Source: Halobacillus_A sp043497005 (GTDB lineage: Bacteria; Bacillota; Bacilli; Bacillales; Halobacillaceae). Taken from it: 64,000 bases of DNA. Of this stretch, positions 25,784 through 34,523 are shown one piece after another. Numbering within the stretch: position 1 is the first letter of the stretch; the number at the start of each line of letters is the position of its first letter. The stretch covers positions 310,001 to 374,000 of the forward strand of contig NZ_JBIEKE010000002.1 in NCBI RefSeq assembly GCF_043497005.1, given 5' to 3'. Under the pieces are notes generated by a model, which saw only the letters and a program-made list of their open reading frames with translations, ran no database searches and was not told where the DNA came from. Made by a program: the position numbers and the translations under genes.

Positions 25784-26392
25784 ATGCAAGTTTTTATCCA
25801 GTGGATCATTGAAATCGTTCTATTTCTCCTGTTAGCAATGGTTGCCGATGCTCTGCTTCCATCAGGACTAATGAAAAAGTACGCAAGATTAGTAATGGCG
25901 ATTTTATTGCTGCTTGTCATTGTAGACCCTCTGCTTCAGTTTCTAAAGCTTGATCCTAACCAGATCCTATATTCAGTTGAAAGACAGATGGAAGCAAGTA
26001 TGGAAACAGAACAATTAACAGGTGAAATTGAAGAAAAGAAAAATGAAATATTGAATGGACAAGATGCATATACATTACAACAGGTGAAGGAAGCAATAGT
26101 GGCTCAGCTTCAAGAGCCTATAGAGAGCAGTGAACAAGTAACGGTGGAAGCGGTTGATCTGACTTTTTTTCAAACCCCGCACTCCTTAGAGTCACTGGAC
26201 AAGCTTGTATTATTCATATCCTCAACAGAAGAGGGGGGATCTGTTGAGGAAGTTATTATCTCAGCAGCAGATGAAGAAAAAAGAGCTGAAAAGCCGCAAT
26301 TTGAAGAAGATTCAATTAAAGAGTTAGCTGCTCAACAATTGGATCTTGCTAAAGAACAAATTGAAATACGCTGGGAGGAAGATCATGAGTAA
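25784..26392 (+). CDS. spoIIIAF: Stage III sporulation protein SpoIIIAF
   Basis: 202 residues. Two N-terminal transmembrane helices (WIIEIVLFLLLAMVADALL and LVMAILLLLVIVDPLL) are followed by a mostly acidic soluble domain with the ring-building RBM-like fold expected for SpoIIIAF. It overlaps the spoIIIAG start by 8 nt. Confidence 0.92.
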   Translation: MQVFIQWIIEIVLFLLLAMVADALLPSGLMKKYARLVMAILLLLVIVDPLLQFLKLDPNQILYSVERQMEASMETEQLTGEIEEKKNEILNGQDAYTLQQVKEAIVAQLQEPIESSEQVTVEAVDLTFFQTPHSLESLDKLVLFISSTEEGGSVEEVIISAADEEKRAEKPQFEEDSIKELAAQQLDLAKEQIEIRWEEDHE

Positions 26393-26996
26393 TTGGTTGA
26401 GTAAGCTGTTAAGTCCTTTATCTTCAAAAGAAGGACAGAAACTAAACAAGCCAAAATACCTGATCATTATAGGGTTAGTAGGTGTGATGTTTATTTTAGT
26501 TAGCAATTGGTTCCAAACGCCAAACCCTACTGCCCCGCCTCCTCCAACTAATGAAAGTTCAGCTTCTGAGGAGGAGACCGAAGACATATCACTATCTGTT
26601 GATCAGCTTGAAAGTGAGTTTGAACAACAACTGAAGCCCCTTCTTGAAAACATACAAGGCGTAAGTGATGTGGACTTAATGATCAATCTAGCTGCTACGG
26701 AGGAGAAAGTGTATGACAAAAACTTAATTATTGGAAAGCAAACTACAAAAGAAACGGACAAGAATGGAGGCGAACGAGAGATTGAGGATTATTCGAAGGA
26801 ACAGCAGTTAGTACTTGTAAGACAGGGTGATCGAGAAGTGCCTTTGCTGACAAAAACTAACAAGCCTAACGTCAGCGGAGTGTTTGTTACGGCAAAAGGC
26901 GTTGAACAGATGAAAGTAAAAGAATGGGTAGTTGAAGCTGTGTCTCGTGTACTTGATGTACCCAGCCACAGGGTTTCAGTTTTACCTAAATCATAG
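26385..26996 (+). CDS. spoIIIAG: Stage III sporulation protein SpoIIIAG
   Basis: 203 residues, with one transmembrane helix (YLIIIGLVGVMFILVSNWF), a Pro/Ser/Glu linker, then a RBM domain (LENIQGVSDVDLMINL) with an inserted beta region. In B. subtilis SpoIIIAG forms a large ring across the intermembrane space. Start at MSNWLSKLL (26385) behind GGGAGGAAG. Confidence 0.93.
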   Translation: MSNWLSKLLSPLSSKEGQKLNKPKYLIIIGLVGVMFILVSNWFQTPNPTAPPPPTNESSASEEETEDISLSVDQLESEFEQQLKPLLENIQGVSDVDLMINLAATEEKVYDKNLIIGKQTTKETDKNGGEREIEDYSKEQQLVLVRQGDREVPLLTKTNKPNVSGVFVTAKGVEQMKVKEWVVEAVSRVLDVPSHRVSVLPKS

Positions 26997-27008
26997 GGAG
27001 GGTTTCTC

Positions 27009-27542
27009 TTGGTAAAAAAACAAACGGTATGGCTGTTAACGATGTTAAGTTTACTTATTGTGTTAAGTGTCTATTACATGACTTCACCTGATAACGGGGA
27101 GATGGCTTTCATTCAAGATGATGAATGGCAAGAGGGAGAGAACGGAGAAGAAGGGACTTCTGAAGATGTAGTAACTTCGGAATTATCTACTGATGAATTG
27201 TTTGCCTCCATCCGTCTTGAAAAACAAAATGAAAGAGACCAGAAATCAGAACAACTTTCAGAAATTGTAGCTTCTAGTGATTATTCGGCAGAAGAGAAAA
27301 ATGATGCCATGGAAGAAATGGAGACATTACAGGAAACGTCTTCTAAAGAATCGATTTTAGAAAATACCATTCGAGCAAGCATTCCATATGAAGATGTATT
27401 AGTTAGAGCTGAAGACGATGTTATTCAAGTTACCGTACAAGCTGAAGAGCTTACGAAGTCTGAAACTAGAGAGATTATGCAAATGGTTTCTGATGAATTT
27501 GGGCAGATGCGCGTGGAAGTGAAGTTTCAACCAACCTCATAA
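27009..27542 (+). CDS. spoIIIAH: Stage III sporulation protein SpoIIIAH
   Basis: 177 residues: short basic start, one transmembrane helix (VWLLTMLSLLIVLSVYYM), an acidic linker, then the YscJ/FliF-like domain (SEIVASSDYSAEEKNDAMEEM) that binds SpoIIQ from the forespore. TTG start behind AGGGAGGG. Last gene of the operon, followed by a terminator. Confidence 0.93.
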   Translation: MVKKQTVWLLTMLSLLIVLSVYYMTSPDNGEMAFIQDDEWQEGENGEEGTSEDVVTSELSTDELFASIRLEKQNERDQKSEQLSEIVASSDYSAEEKNDAMEEMETLQETSSKESILENTIRASIPYEDVLVRAEDDVIQVTVQAEELTKSETREIMQMVSDEFGQMRVEVKFQPTS

Positions 27543-27547
27543 ATATG

Positions 27548-27582
27548 AAATCTCCTTTGCCAATTGGTAAAGGAGATTTTTA
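27548..27582 (+). terminator. Intrinsic terminator of the spoIIIA operon
   Basis: AAATCTCCTTTGCC/GGTAAAGGAGATTTTT hairpin directly after spoIIIAH. Confidence 0.88.
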
Positions 27583-27608
27583 ATTACTCTAGTAAAGCGA
27601 AAGGAAAG

Positions 27609-27638
27609 TTGCAGGGAAGTGGTATTGTATCGTAAAAT
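27609..27638 (+). promoter_or_regulatory. Promoter of accBC
   Basis: TTGCAG (27609-27614), 18-nt spacer, TAAAAT (27633-27638), about 60 nt before the accB start and just upstream of a FapR-like site. Confidence 0.5.
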
Positions 27639-27652
27639 GTTATAAGGAGTTA

Positions 27653-27669
27653 TTAGTACCAGTTATAAA
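27653..27669 (+). promoter_or_regulatory. FapR-like operator upstream of accB
   Basis: TTAGTACCAGTTATAAA: a perfect left half-site TTAGTACC and a partial right half of the FapR palindrome (TTAGTACC-N-GGTACTAA). It lies just downstream of the predicted promoter, where FapR could block initiation. FapR is the malonyl-CoA-sensing repressor of fatty acid synthesis. Confidence 0.45.
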
Positions 27670-27696
27670 AGCTATATACATAAAGGGGTGCCCAAC

Positions 27697-28188
27697 ATGT
27701 TAAAGGTTCAAGAAATACGTGAACTAATTAAATTAATTGATGATTCACAAATCGATGAATTTTCATATGAAGCAAATGGAACTAAGGTGTGCATGAAGAA
27801 GAGCGGAGGAAAAGTTGTAACAGAAGCTCCTGTACAACAAAATACACTTCCAAAAGCTGCACCAGAGGTAAGCGAAGCTTCTCAACCAAAAGAAGAATCA
27901 CCTAAAGCTGAAGAAAGGCAAGAGCCACAAAAGGAGACAGCAGACTACGATCAAGAAATTACTTCTCCGATGGTAGGTACATTTTACGAGTCACCTTCAC
28001 CAGATCAAGGAGCTTATGTGAAAGTTGGCGATGAAGTTAAACAAGATTCAGTCGTATGTATAGTTGAAGCGATGAAATTATTTAATGAAATTGAAGCAGA
28101 AGTAACAGGGGAAATCGTAGAAATCCTCGTAAAAGATGGCGAACTCGTCGAGTATGGTCAACCATTATTTCGAGTGAAGACAGCGTAG
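27697..28188 (+). CDS. accB: Biotin carboxyl carrier protein of acetyl-CoA carboxylase
   Basis: 163 residues: N-terminal helical part, a Pro/Ala/Glu linker, and a C-terminal biotinyl domain with VEAMKLFNEIEAE, whose Lys carries biotin, and MVGTFYESPSP. It delivers CO2 from AccC to the carboxyltransferase AccAD (not in this window) in malonyl-CoA synthesis. Start at MLKVQEIR (27697) behind AAAGGGGTG. Confidence 0.96.
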   Translation: MLKVQEIRELIKLIDDSQIDEFSYEANGTKVCMKKSGGKVVTEAPVQQNTLPKAAPEVSEASQPKEESPKAEERQEPQKETADYDQEITSPMVGTFYESPSPDQGAYVKVGDEVKQDSVVCIVEAMKLFNEIEAEVTGEIVEILVKDGELVEYGQPLFRVKTA

Positions 28189-28204
28189 TCGGGGGGTTAT
28201 TGTC

Positions 28205-29560
28205 ATGATAAAAAAAGTACTAATTGCGAATCGCGGTGAAATTGCAGTTCGGATCATCCGTGCCTGTAAAGAAATGGGATTAGAAACGGTAGCAGTGTAT
28301 TCAGAAGCCGATAAAGAAGCTTTACATGTCCAAATTGCCGATGAAGCCTATTGTGTTGGTCCAACGTTAAGTAAAGACAGTTATTTAAATTACACGAATA
28401 TAATGAGCTTGGCTACACTGACGCAAACGGATGCTATTCACCCGGGCTATGGCTTTTTAGCTGAAAACGCAGAATTTGCAGAGATGTGCGAAGAATGCAA
28501 CATTACTTTTGTCGGCCCTTCTTCTTATGCGATTCAGAAGATGGGGACCAAAGATGTAGCTCGTGAAACGATGAGAGAAGCAGGAGTGCCTGTTGTACCT
28601 GGCTCTAAAGGGATAATTGAGGATGTTGAAGAAGGTAAGCGAATAGCAGAAGAAATCGGATATCCAGTTATTATTAAAGCAACTGCCGGCGGTGGCGGAA
28701 AAGGTATTCGAGTAGCAAGAACGGAAGAAGATCTTGAAAAAGGGATCAGAGTAACCCAGCAAGAAGCAGAAACTGCTTTTGGAAACCCGGGGGTCTACAT
28801 TGAGAAATTTATTGAAGACTTTCGCCACGTTGAAATTCAAGTGTTAGCTGATAATCACGGGAATGCCGTACATTTAGGTGAAAGAGATTGTTCTATTCAG
28901 CGCCGTTTGCAAAAATTAATTGAAGAAACACCATCTCCTGCAATTGATCCAACCATGCGCACAAAAATGGGGGATGCAGCAGTAAAGGCTGCTCTTGCGG
29001 TAGATTATTCTGGTGCAGGAACCGTAGAATTTATTTTTGATCAGAAAGAGCAAAGATTCTATTTTATGGAAATGAACACTCGTATACAAGTAGAACATCC
29101 TGTGACAGAGATGGTAACTGGTGTCGATCTTATTAAAGAGCAATTAAAAGTTGCGAATAATGAAAAGTTATCTTTTATACAAGAGGAGATTCAATTTGAA
29201 GGCTGGGCTATGGAGTGTAGAATTAACGCAGAAGACCCTTTTAAAAACTTTATGCCATCAGCAGGAACAATTGAAATGTATTTACCTCCAGGTGGGTTCG
29301 GTGTGCGTGTAGATTCTGCGGCATATCCTGGATACATGATTCCTCCTTATTATGATTCAATGGTAGCCAAGTTGATTACTTATGGTAAAGATCGTCAAGA
29401 AGCTGTACAGAGAATGAAAAGAGCTCTTGATGAGTTTGTTGTTGAAGGGGTCAAGACTACAATTCCATTCCATCAAAGAATGATGGATCATGAGGTATTT
29501 GTACAAGGCGATTTCAACACTAAATTTCTCGAGAATTATAATGTTTTGGAGGACGAATAA
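28205..29560 (+). CDS. accC: Biotin carboxylase subunit of acetyl-CoA carboxylase
   Basis: ATP-dependent carboxylation of the AccB biotin. 451 residues. N-terminal VLIANRGEIAVRIIRACKE, ATP-grasp glycine loop AGGGGKGIRVA, ERDCSIQRR and FMEMNTRIQVEHPVTE are all present. Co-transcribed with accB (16-nt gap) and yqhY. Confidence 0.97.
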   Translation: MIKKVLIANRGEIAVRIIRACKEMGLETVAVYSEADKEALHVQIADEAYCVGPTLSKDSYLNYTNIMSLATLTQTDAIHPGYGFLAENAEFAEMCEECNITFVGPSSYAIQKMGTKDVARETMREAGVPVVPGSKGIIEDVEEGKRIAEEIGYPVIIKATAGGGGKGIRVARTEEDLEKGIRVTQQEAETAFGNPGVYIEKFIEDFRHVEIQVLADNHGNAVHLGERDCSIQRRLQKLIEETPSPAIDPTMRTKMGDAAVKAALAVDYSGAGTVEFIFDQKEQRFYFMEMNTRIQVEHPVTEMVTGVDLIKEQLKVANNEKLSFIQEEIQFEGWAMECRINAEDPFKNFMPSAGTIEMYLPPGGFGVRVDSAAYPGYMIPPYYDSMVAKLITYGKDRQEAVQRMKRALDEFVVEGVKTTIPFHQRMMDHEVFVQGDFNTKFLENYNVLEDE

Positions 29561-29577
29561 TTAAGGAGTGGTCACAA

Positions 29578-29976
29578 ATGGACGAAAGACAATTGTTAAA
29601 CGTTACAGAAGGTTCAACTCTTGGTAATGTAGAGATTGCTCCAGAAGTGATTGAAGTAATTGCTGGCATAGCTGTTTCTGAAGTAGCAGGCGTAGCTGCT
29701 ATGCGAGGTAATTTCGCCACTGGTGTTGTTGAAAGACTAGGAAAAAAAAGCCATGGCAAAGGTGTAAAAGTGGAACTTGATGAAGAAGGAATATTAATTG
29801 ATGCGTATGTGGTTATGGACTACGGAATTTCCATACCAGAAACCGCACAAAAAATTCAAGATAATACACGTCAAGCACTAAAAAACATGACAGCGCTTGA
29901 AATTAAAGAAATTAACGTCCATGTGGTCGGCGTACAAATGGAATCAAGAGAAGAAGCGGCAACCGAAGAAGACTAA
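29578..29976 (+). CDS. yqhY: Asp23/Gls24 family protein YqhY
   Basis: 132-residue DUF322 (Asp23) protein. IAPEVIEVIAGIAVSEVAGVAAMRG and VGVQM at the end are typical. In B. subtilis YqhY is tied to acetyl-CoA carboxylase, and its loss leads to suppressors in acc genes. Its place right after accBC fits control of malonyl-CoA production; the mechanism is not known. Confidence 0.92.
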   Translation: MDERQLLNVTEGSTLGNVEIAPEVIEVIAGIAVSEVAGVAAMRGNFATGVVERLGKKSHGKGVKVELDEEGILIDAYVVMDYGISIPETAQKIQDNTRQALKNMTALEIKEINVHVVGVQMESREEAATEED

Positions 29977-29980
29977 TTAT

Positions 29981-30022
29981 AAAAGGCCAGCAGCAGGTTA
30001 TTACCCTGGACTGGTCTTTTAT
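29981..30022 (+). terminator. Intrinsic terminator after yqhY
   Basis: AAAAGGCCAG/CTGGTCTTTT hairpin with an inner CAGG/CCTG helix and T-rich tail. It separates accBC-yqhY from nusB. Confidence 0.72.
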
Positions 30023-30096
30023 TAATGGTGAATAGCATTTAAGAATTGAAAATGTTATGATTCTATCGGATATGACATTAAAGGAGAAAAAGACCG

Positions 30097-30477
30097 ATGA
30101 AACGACGAATAGCAAGAGAAAAAGCATTTCAAGCGCTTTTCCAAATGAATTCAAGTGAAATAGGTGCGGATGAAGCCATTGAACACGTCCTCAATGATGA
30201 GGAGAAAGATGCCTTTTTGATGGAGTTGGTAGAAGGGGTACTTAAACACAGAAATGAAATTGATGATTGGATAGAAACACACTTAGAAAATTGGACGTTC
30301 ACTCGACTAGCTCGAGTAGAAAAAACTTTGCTCCGAATGGCCGCTTACGAAATTAAATTTAATGAGGAAGTTCCCTCTCAAGTGGCCATTAATGAAGCTG
30401 TTGAGCTTGCGAAGATATTTGGAGAAGATCAATCAGGTAAGTTTGTTAATGGCGTATTATCTAAAATGGTGAAGTAG
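30097..30477 (+). CDS. nusB: Transcription antitermination factor NusB
   Basis: All-helical RNA-binding protein, 126 residues: RRIAREKAFQALFQM at the start and AINEAVELAKIFGED with KFVNGVL at the end. With NusE (S10) it binds boxA in rRNA transcripts. It heads a run of closely spaced genes (folD, xseA, xseB, ispA). Confidence 0.96.
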   Translation: MKRRIAREKAFQALFQMNSSEIGADEAIEHVLNDEEKDAFLMELVEGVLKHRNEIDDWIETHLENWTFTRLARVEKTLLRMAAYEIKFNEEVPSQVAINEAVELAKIFGEDQSGKFVNGVLSKMVK

Positions 30478-30493
30478 GAAGGGGAATTTAAGT

Positions 30494-31345
30494 ATGTCAG
30501 CAGAAGTTATTTACGGTAAAGATCTAGCTACTCAAATTCGACAAGAAATGAAAGAAGAAGTTGCTTCTTTAAGTAAAGAAGGGATTCACCCTAAGCTCGT
30601 AGTTATTATCGTAGGGGAAGATCCAGCCTCTCAATCCTATGTCAAAGGAAAGCAGCGTGCCTCTGAAAATATAGGAATGGAATCAGATTTATTAGAACTA
30701 TCGGCAGATACTTCTCAAGAAAAATTATTAGAGACGATTGAGCAGTTAAATTCTGTTTCTTCAGTCCATGGCATTCTTGTCCAGCTTCCACTACCCGACC
30801 AGATTGATGAGCAAAAAGTAATTGAAGCTATCGATCCCAGGAAAGATGTTGATGGATTCCATCCAATTAATGTTGGAAAGTTAATGACTGGACAAGATAC
30901 GTTTTATCCGTGTACGCCGTATGGAATACTTGTCATGCTTAAGCGAGCCAACGTTACGGTTGAAGGCAAGCATGTGGTAGTCGTTGGTCGCAGTAACTTA
31001 GTAGGTAAGCCTGTGGGGCAGCTTTTACTTAATGAGAATGCTACCGTTACCTACTGTCATTCTCGTACAAAAAACATGAAAGAATTAACACAACAGGCTG
31101 ATATACTTATCGTTGCGGTAGGCAAACCTCGTATGATTACAGGAGAAGATATAGCAGAAGGAGCTGTGGTGATAGATGTGGGAGTTAATCGAGTCGATGG
31201 AAAATTGACAGGTGATGTTGATTTTGAATCAGCTTCAGAAAAGGCTTCGTTCATTACCCCTGTACCAAAAGGAGTAGGACCCATGACGATTACAATGCTT
31301 CTTCATAATACGATTAAAGCTGCAAAGTGGATTCATAACCGGTAA
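30494..31345 (+). CDS. folD: Bifunctional methylenetetrahydrofolate dehydrogenase/cyclohydrolase
   Basis: Interconverts 5,10-methylene- and 10-formyl-tetrahydrofolate. 283 residues. SYVKGKQRASENIGM has the catalytic Lys, VQLPLPDQID and DVDGFHPINVG follow, and the NADP-binding part has VVGRSNLVGKPVGQLL and the C-terminal PVPKGVGPMT. It can use the methylene-THF produced by the gcv system at 10 kb. Confidence 0.97.
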   Translation: MSAEVIYGKDLATQIRQEMKEEVASLSKEGIHPKLVVIIVGEDPASQSYVKGKQRASENIGMESDLLELSADTSQEKLLETIEQLNSVSSVHGILVQLPLPDQIDEQKVIEAIDPRKDVDGFHPINVGKLMTGQDTFYPCTPYGILVMLKRANVTVEGKHVVVVGRSNLVGKPVGQLLLNENATVTYCHSRTKNMKELTQQADILIVAVGKPRMITGEDIAEGAVVIDVGVNRVDGKLTGDVDFESASEKASFITPVPKGVGPMTITMLLHNTIKAAKWIHNR

Positions 31346-31358
31346 GGAGATATGTGAA

Positions 31359-32705
31359 GTGAATGAGCGTTATTTAACCGTTACAGCTCTTACAAAGTAT
31401 ATTAAAAAGAAGCTCTCCAATGATTATCATCTTAAGGAAGTATGGCTCCGCGGAGAGGTTTCTAATTTCAAACATCACAGCCGCGGTCATATGTATCTTT
31501 CTTTAAAGGATGAACATGCAAGAATTCAAGCAGTCATGTTTGCAGGGAATAATCGAACGTTAAAGTTTACTCCTGAAAATGGAATGAATGTGCTGGTTCG
31601 TGGCGAGATAAATGTTTATGAACCAATGGGGAGTTATCAGCTGTATATTCAGGATATGCAGCCAGACGGTCTTGGGGCTTTATATTTAGCTTTTGAACAG
31701 TTAAAAGAAAAGCTTCAAAAGGAAGGGTTATTTAGTGTTGAAAGAAAGAAGAATATACCTGCTTATCCCAAACATATAGGAGTTATCACCTCACCTTCAG
31801 GGGCTGCCATACGTGATATCCTAACGACAATTAAACGTAGATACCCTATTGTGAAAGTATCGATCTTACCTGTGCTCGTTCAAGGTAAATCGGCTGCCAA
31901 TTCGGTTAATAAAGCGATCCAATATGCGAACGACCATTTAGACTGTGACGTGCTGATTGTTGGAAGGGGAGGAGGATCTCTAGAGGACTTGTGGGGCTTT
32001 AATGAAGAAGTTGTAGCAAGAGCCATTGCCAGTTCAGCGACACCTATTATTTCAGCTGTAGGTCATGAAACAGATACCACTATTAGTGACTTTGCAGCAG
32101 ATGTAAGGGCGGCCACACCGACAGGGGCTGCGGAATTAGCTGTACCTTCTCTTATTGAACTAAAAGATCGTGTGCAGACCTTAAAAAGAAGATTACAAAG
32201 AGCAATGGAGGTCGATCGCTCCACGGCTAAAGAAAAATTGAATCGACTGGTAAAATCGTATGCTTTTAAATATCCTGGACAATTAATGAACCAAAAAGAA
32301 CAGGATTTAGATCGGATGATTGAACGTCTAACACAAAGTGTTAACCAAGTAAAAAAACAACAAACTGATCGGTTCTCTTATTTAACTAATCGTCTTTTTC
32401 AGCAGCATCCTCAAACAGAAATCGAGGCTAAACAAAAGCAGCTTCAAGAAGTGACAAAGCTTTTGCAAACACAATTTCATCATAAATTAACTGCAAAAAA
32501 AGAACAATTTCACTCAAAACTTGAAAAATTAACCTTGCTCAATCCTCTGGACACTATGAGGCGGGGTTACGCAATTCCGTACAATCATAACAATCAAGTG
32601 ATTAAATCAGTGAATCAAATATCTAAGGGCCATGATGTGAAAGTAACACTTCAAGACGGTACTCTATATTGTGAAGTGGTTGATGTAAAGGAGGAGAAAA
32701 AATGA
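31359..32705 (+). CDS. xseA: Exodeoxyribonuclease VII large subunit
   Basis: 448 residues. N-terminal OB domain (VWLRGEVSNFKHHSRGHMYL), catalytic region with GVITSPSGAAIRDIL, GRGGGSLEDLWGFNEE and AVGHETDTTISDFAAD, then a long coiled coil. GTG start. It degrades single-stranded DNA processively with XseB, whose gene overlaps it by 4 nt. Confidence 0.96.
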   Translation: MNERYLTVTALTKYIKKKLSNDYHLKEVWLRGEVSNFKHHSRGHMYLSLKDEHARIQAVMFAGNNRTLKFTPENGMNVLVRGEINVYEPMGSYQLYIQDMQPDGLGALYLAFEQLKEKLQKEGLFSVERKKNIPAYPKHIGVITSPSGAAIRDILTTIKRRYPIVKVSILPVLVQGKSAANSVNKAIQYANDHLDCDVLIVGRGGGSLEDLWGFNEEVVARAIASSATPIISAVGHETDTTISDFAADVRAATPTGAAELAVPSLIELKDRVQTLKRRLQRAMEVDRSTAKEKLNRLVKSYAFKYPGQLMNQKEQDLDRMIERLTQSVNQVKKQQTDRFSYLTNRLFQQHPQTEIEAKQKQLQEVTKLLQTQFHHKLTAKKEQFHSKLEKLTLLNPLDTMRRGYAIPYNHNNQVIKSVNQISKGHDVKVTLQDGTLYCEVVDVKEEKK

Positions 32706-32938
32706 GTGAAGAACAAGAATCAGTGAGCTTTGAAGAAGCTATGCGTCAACTTGAGGAATTGGTAGAAAAACTCGAGACAGGCGAAGTTCCTTTAGAGAAA
32801 GCCATTCAGTATTATCAAGAAGGAATGAAGCTTTCTAAAGTTTGTAATGAAAAACTAAGTACAGTAGAGAAACAAATGCATCAGATTTTAAATGAACATG
32901 GAGAGTTTGAGGCGTTCGACGTTCAGGAGGAAGAGTAG
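32702..32938 (+). CDS. xseB: Exodeoxyribonuclease VII small subunit
   Basis: 78 residues forming two helices: FEEAMRQLEELVEKLETGEVPLEKA and YQEGMKLSKVCNEKL. ATGA overlap with xseA, and its stop overlaps the ispA GTG by one base, so the three genes are translationally linked. Several copies bind each XseA. Confidence 0.95.
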   Translation: MSEEQESVSFEEAMRQLEELVEKLETGEVPLEKAIQYYQEGMKLSKVCNEKLSTVEKQMHQILNEHGEFEAFDVQEEE

Positions 32939-33819
32939 TGGAAAGCTTAACCCCTTTTTTAGATAAGTATAAACGCATAGTGAATTCAGAATTAGAAAGA
33001 CATATTAGGCAAAATACGAATGAAGGACGTCTGCAGAATGCTATGCTCTATTCCATTCAAGCAGGGGGCAAACGCCTTAGGCCTATACTTCTAATGGCTA
33101 CTATAGAAGCTTTTCAAAAAGATGCTGGAAAAGGTGCAAGTGTAGCTTGCGCTTTAGAGATGATTCACACATACTCTTTAATTCATGACGATCTACCTGC
33201 TATGGATAATGATGATTTAAGAAGAGGTCAGCCTACAAATCATAAGAAATTTGATGAAGCTACAGCTATTCTTGCAGGCGATGCACTTCTTACATTAAGT
33301 TTTAATGTTATTTCTAATGCGGAAGAATTAACCAGTGAAGAAAAAGTCTTCATCATTAGTCAATTATCAGCAGCCAGTGGTCCTAAAGGAATGGTAGATG
33401 GTCAAATGAAGGATATGAATAGTGAGAACCAAACGCTCCCACTTGAAGATTTAGAAAAAATGCATAAGCACAAAACGGGGGAGCTTTTAAAGTTTGCTGT
33501 TTTAGCAGGTGCTTTTCTAGCAGAGGCTAAGGAGCGCGAGTTATCCGAAATAACAACGATGGCCGAGGCGTTGGGGCTTCTTTTTCAAATACAAGATGAT
33601 ATTTTAGATGTCATAGGTGATGCAGAAGCAATAGGCAAACCTACTGGAAGCGATGAAGGCAATTATAAAAGTACATACCCGCAGCTTTTAGGTCTAGAGG
33701 GAGCGATCAAACAGAGAGATTACTACTTAAAGATTGCTCAGGATGCTTTACATGAAGCAGGAGTGGACGGAACGGTGTTATCAGAATTAATCAACTATTT
33801 AAGCCAGAGGGACCGTTAA
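32938..33819 (+). CDS. ispA: Farnesyl diphosphate synthase (polyprenyl synthetase)
   Basis: Condenses IPP with DMAPP/GPP to farnesyl diphosphate. 293 residues. First Asp-rich motif DDLPAMDNDDLRRG, second DDILDVIGD, plus GGKRLRP and LIHDD. Start is GTG. It lies in the isoprenoid block with dxs, interrupted here by the OLE RNA and oapA, which is the classic OLE location. Confidence 0.96.
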   Translation: MESLTPFLDKYKRIVNSELERHIRQNTNEGRLQNAMLYSIQAGGKRLRPILLMATIEAFQKDAGKGASVACALEMIHTYSLIHDDLPAMDNDDLRRGQPTNHKKFDEATAILAGDALLTLSFNVISNAEELTSEEKVFIISQLSAASGPKGMVDGQMKDMNSENQTLPLEDLEKMHKHKTGELLKFAVLAGAFLAEAKERELSEITTMAEALGLLFQIQDDILDVIGDAEAIGKPTGSDEGNYKSTYPQLLGLEGAIKQRDYYLKIAQDALHEAGVDGTVLSELINYLSQRDR

Positions 33820-33839
33820 AGTTTGGCCAGCGTTTTTTA

Positions 33840-33868
33840 TTGAGGAAGTTGAACGATTGTGATATATT
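33840..33868 (+). promoter_or_regulatory. Likely promoter of OLE RNA
   Basis: TTGAGG (33840-33845), 17-nt spacer, TATATT (33863-33868), starting 20 nt after the ispA stop. It predicts a transcript start near 33875-33877, exactly at the 5' arm of the RNA's terminal helix. Confidence 0.6.
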
Positions 33869-33876
33869 TGATCTAC

Positions 33877-34490
33877 AAAAGGAATGGTGCAGTATTCTAG
33901 TCGGCCCTCCGTTCCTGAAGGCGGGCCTAAAAATCCGCCGAAGGGCACATCGATGAAGTTCCTTGTGTCGGCTTGAGGCGCCCAGCCTTGGGTCGGTGCT
34001 GGGAGTTAAGGTTGCAGGGCGATCCACAAAGGCATGTGGGCGTTGACCCTGCTTCCGCGGAGGCCCATCTTTGTAAGAGTTTCTAAGCCGGAGTCTCTTA
34101 TGAAATGGGGTATGAACCTACTTTTATATGGAGGAATAATCTGTATAAGTAGCGTAGCCTGCCTTGAGTGGTTTTGAGGGGATTATAGTCATGGACCATT
34201 CAAAACTTTAGATGGCCACTAGGGTTTGAAGAGGTAACTATATGAAATCTGAACTGCAAAAGAGGCTAAGGAACGGCTAAAGGCTGTCGGGGAAATCCCC
34301 TAGGCTGTTCTATGGACGTGAATCGAGAATTATAGTACGGACTAAGTGGTAATCTAGTCCAACTTCCGGAAACGGAGTTGATCCGGATTTAAAGGGGAAC
34401 CGCCAGAATGGTGACATTCGGTATCCGGTTGGGAAAACCTACTAGACCTAAGCCGTAATTTTTACTCGATTGACGACCATTCCTTTCTTA
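33877..34490 (+). ncRNA. ole: OLE RNA (ornate, large, extremophilic RNA)
   Basis: The roughly 700-nt gap between ispA and oapA has no credible ORF, is more GC-rich than its surroundings and is full of paired segments. It is closed by a perfect 11-bp terminal helix, AAAGGAATGGT (33878-33888) with ACCATTCCTTT (34476-34486). The resulting size of about 610 nt is that of OLE RNA. Its location (isoprenoid genes, directly before a gene for a membrane protein) is diagnostic. Known of the family: it forms a membrane-bound complex with OapA and helps alcohol, cold and Mg2+ stress tolerance. Exact ends are inferred from the terminal helix. Confidence 0.9.
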
Positions 34491-34523
34491 CATAAGTCGT
34501 AATTATAAATATTGAGGTTGAAA

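Noticed and set aside
33791..34027. 78-codon minus-strand ORF across the ispA end and OLE RNA
   Set aside because: No ribosome site, odd composition (Arg/Pro/Cys rich), and it overlaps the structured RNA and the ispA end antisense; a by-product of the GC-richer ncRNA.
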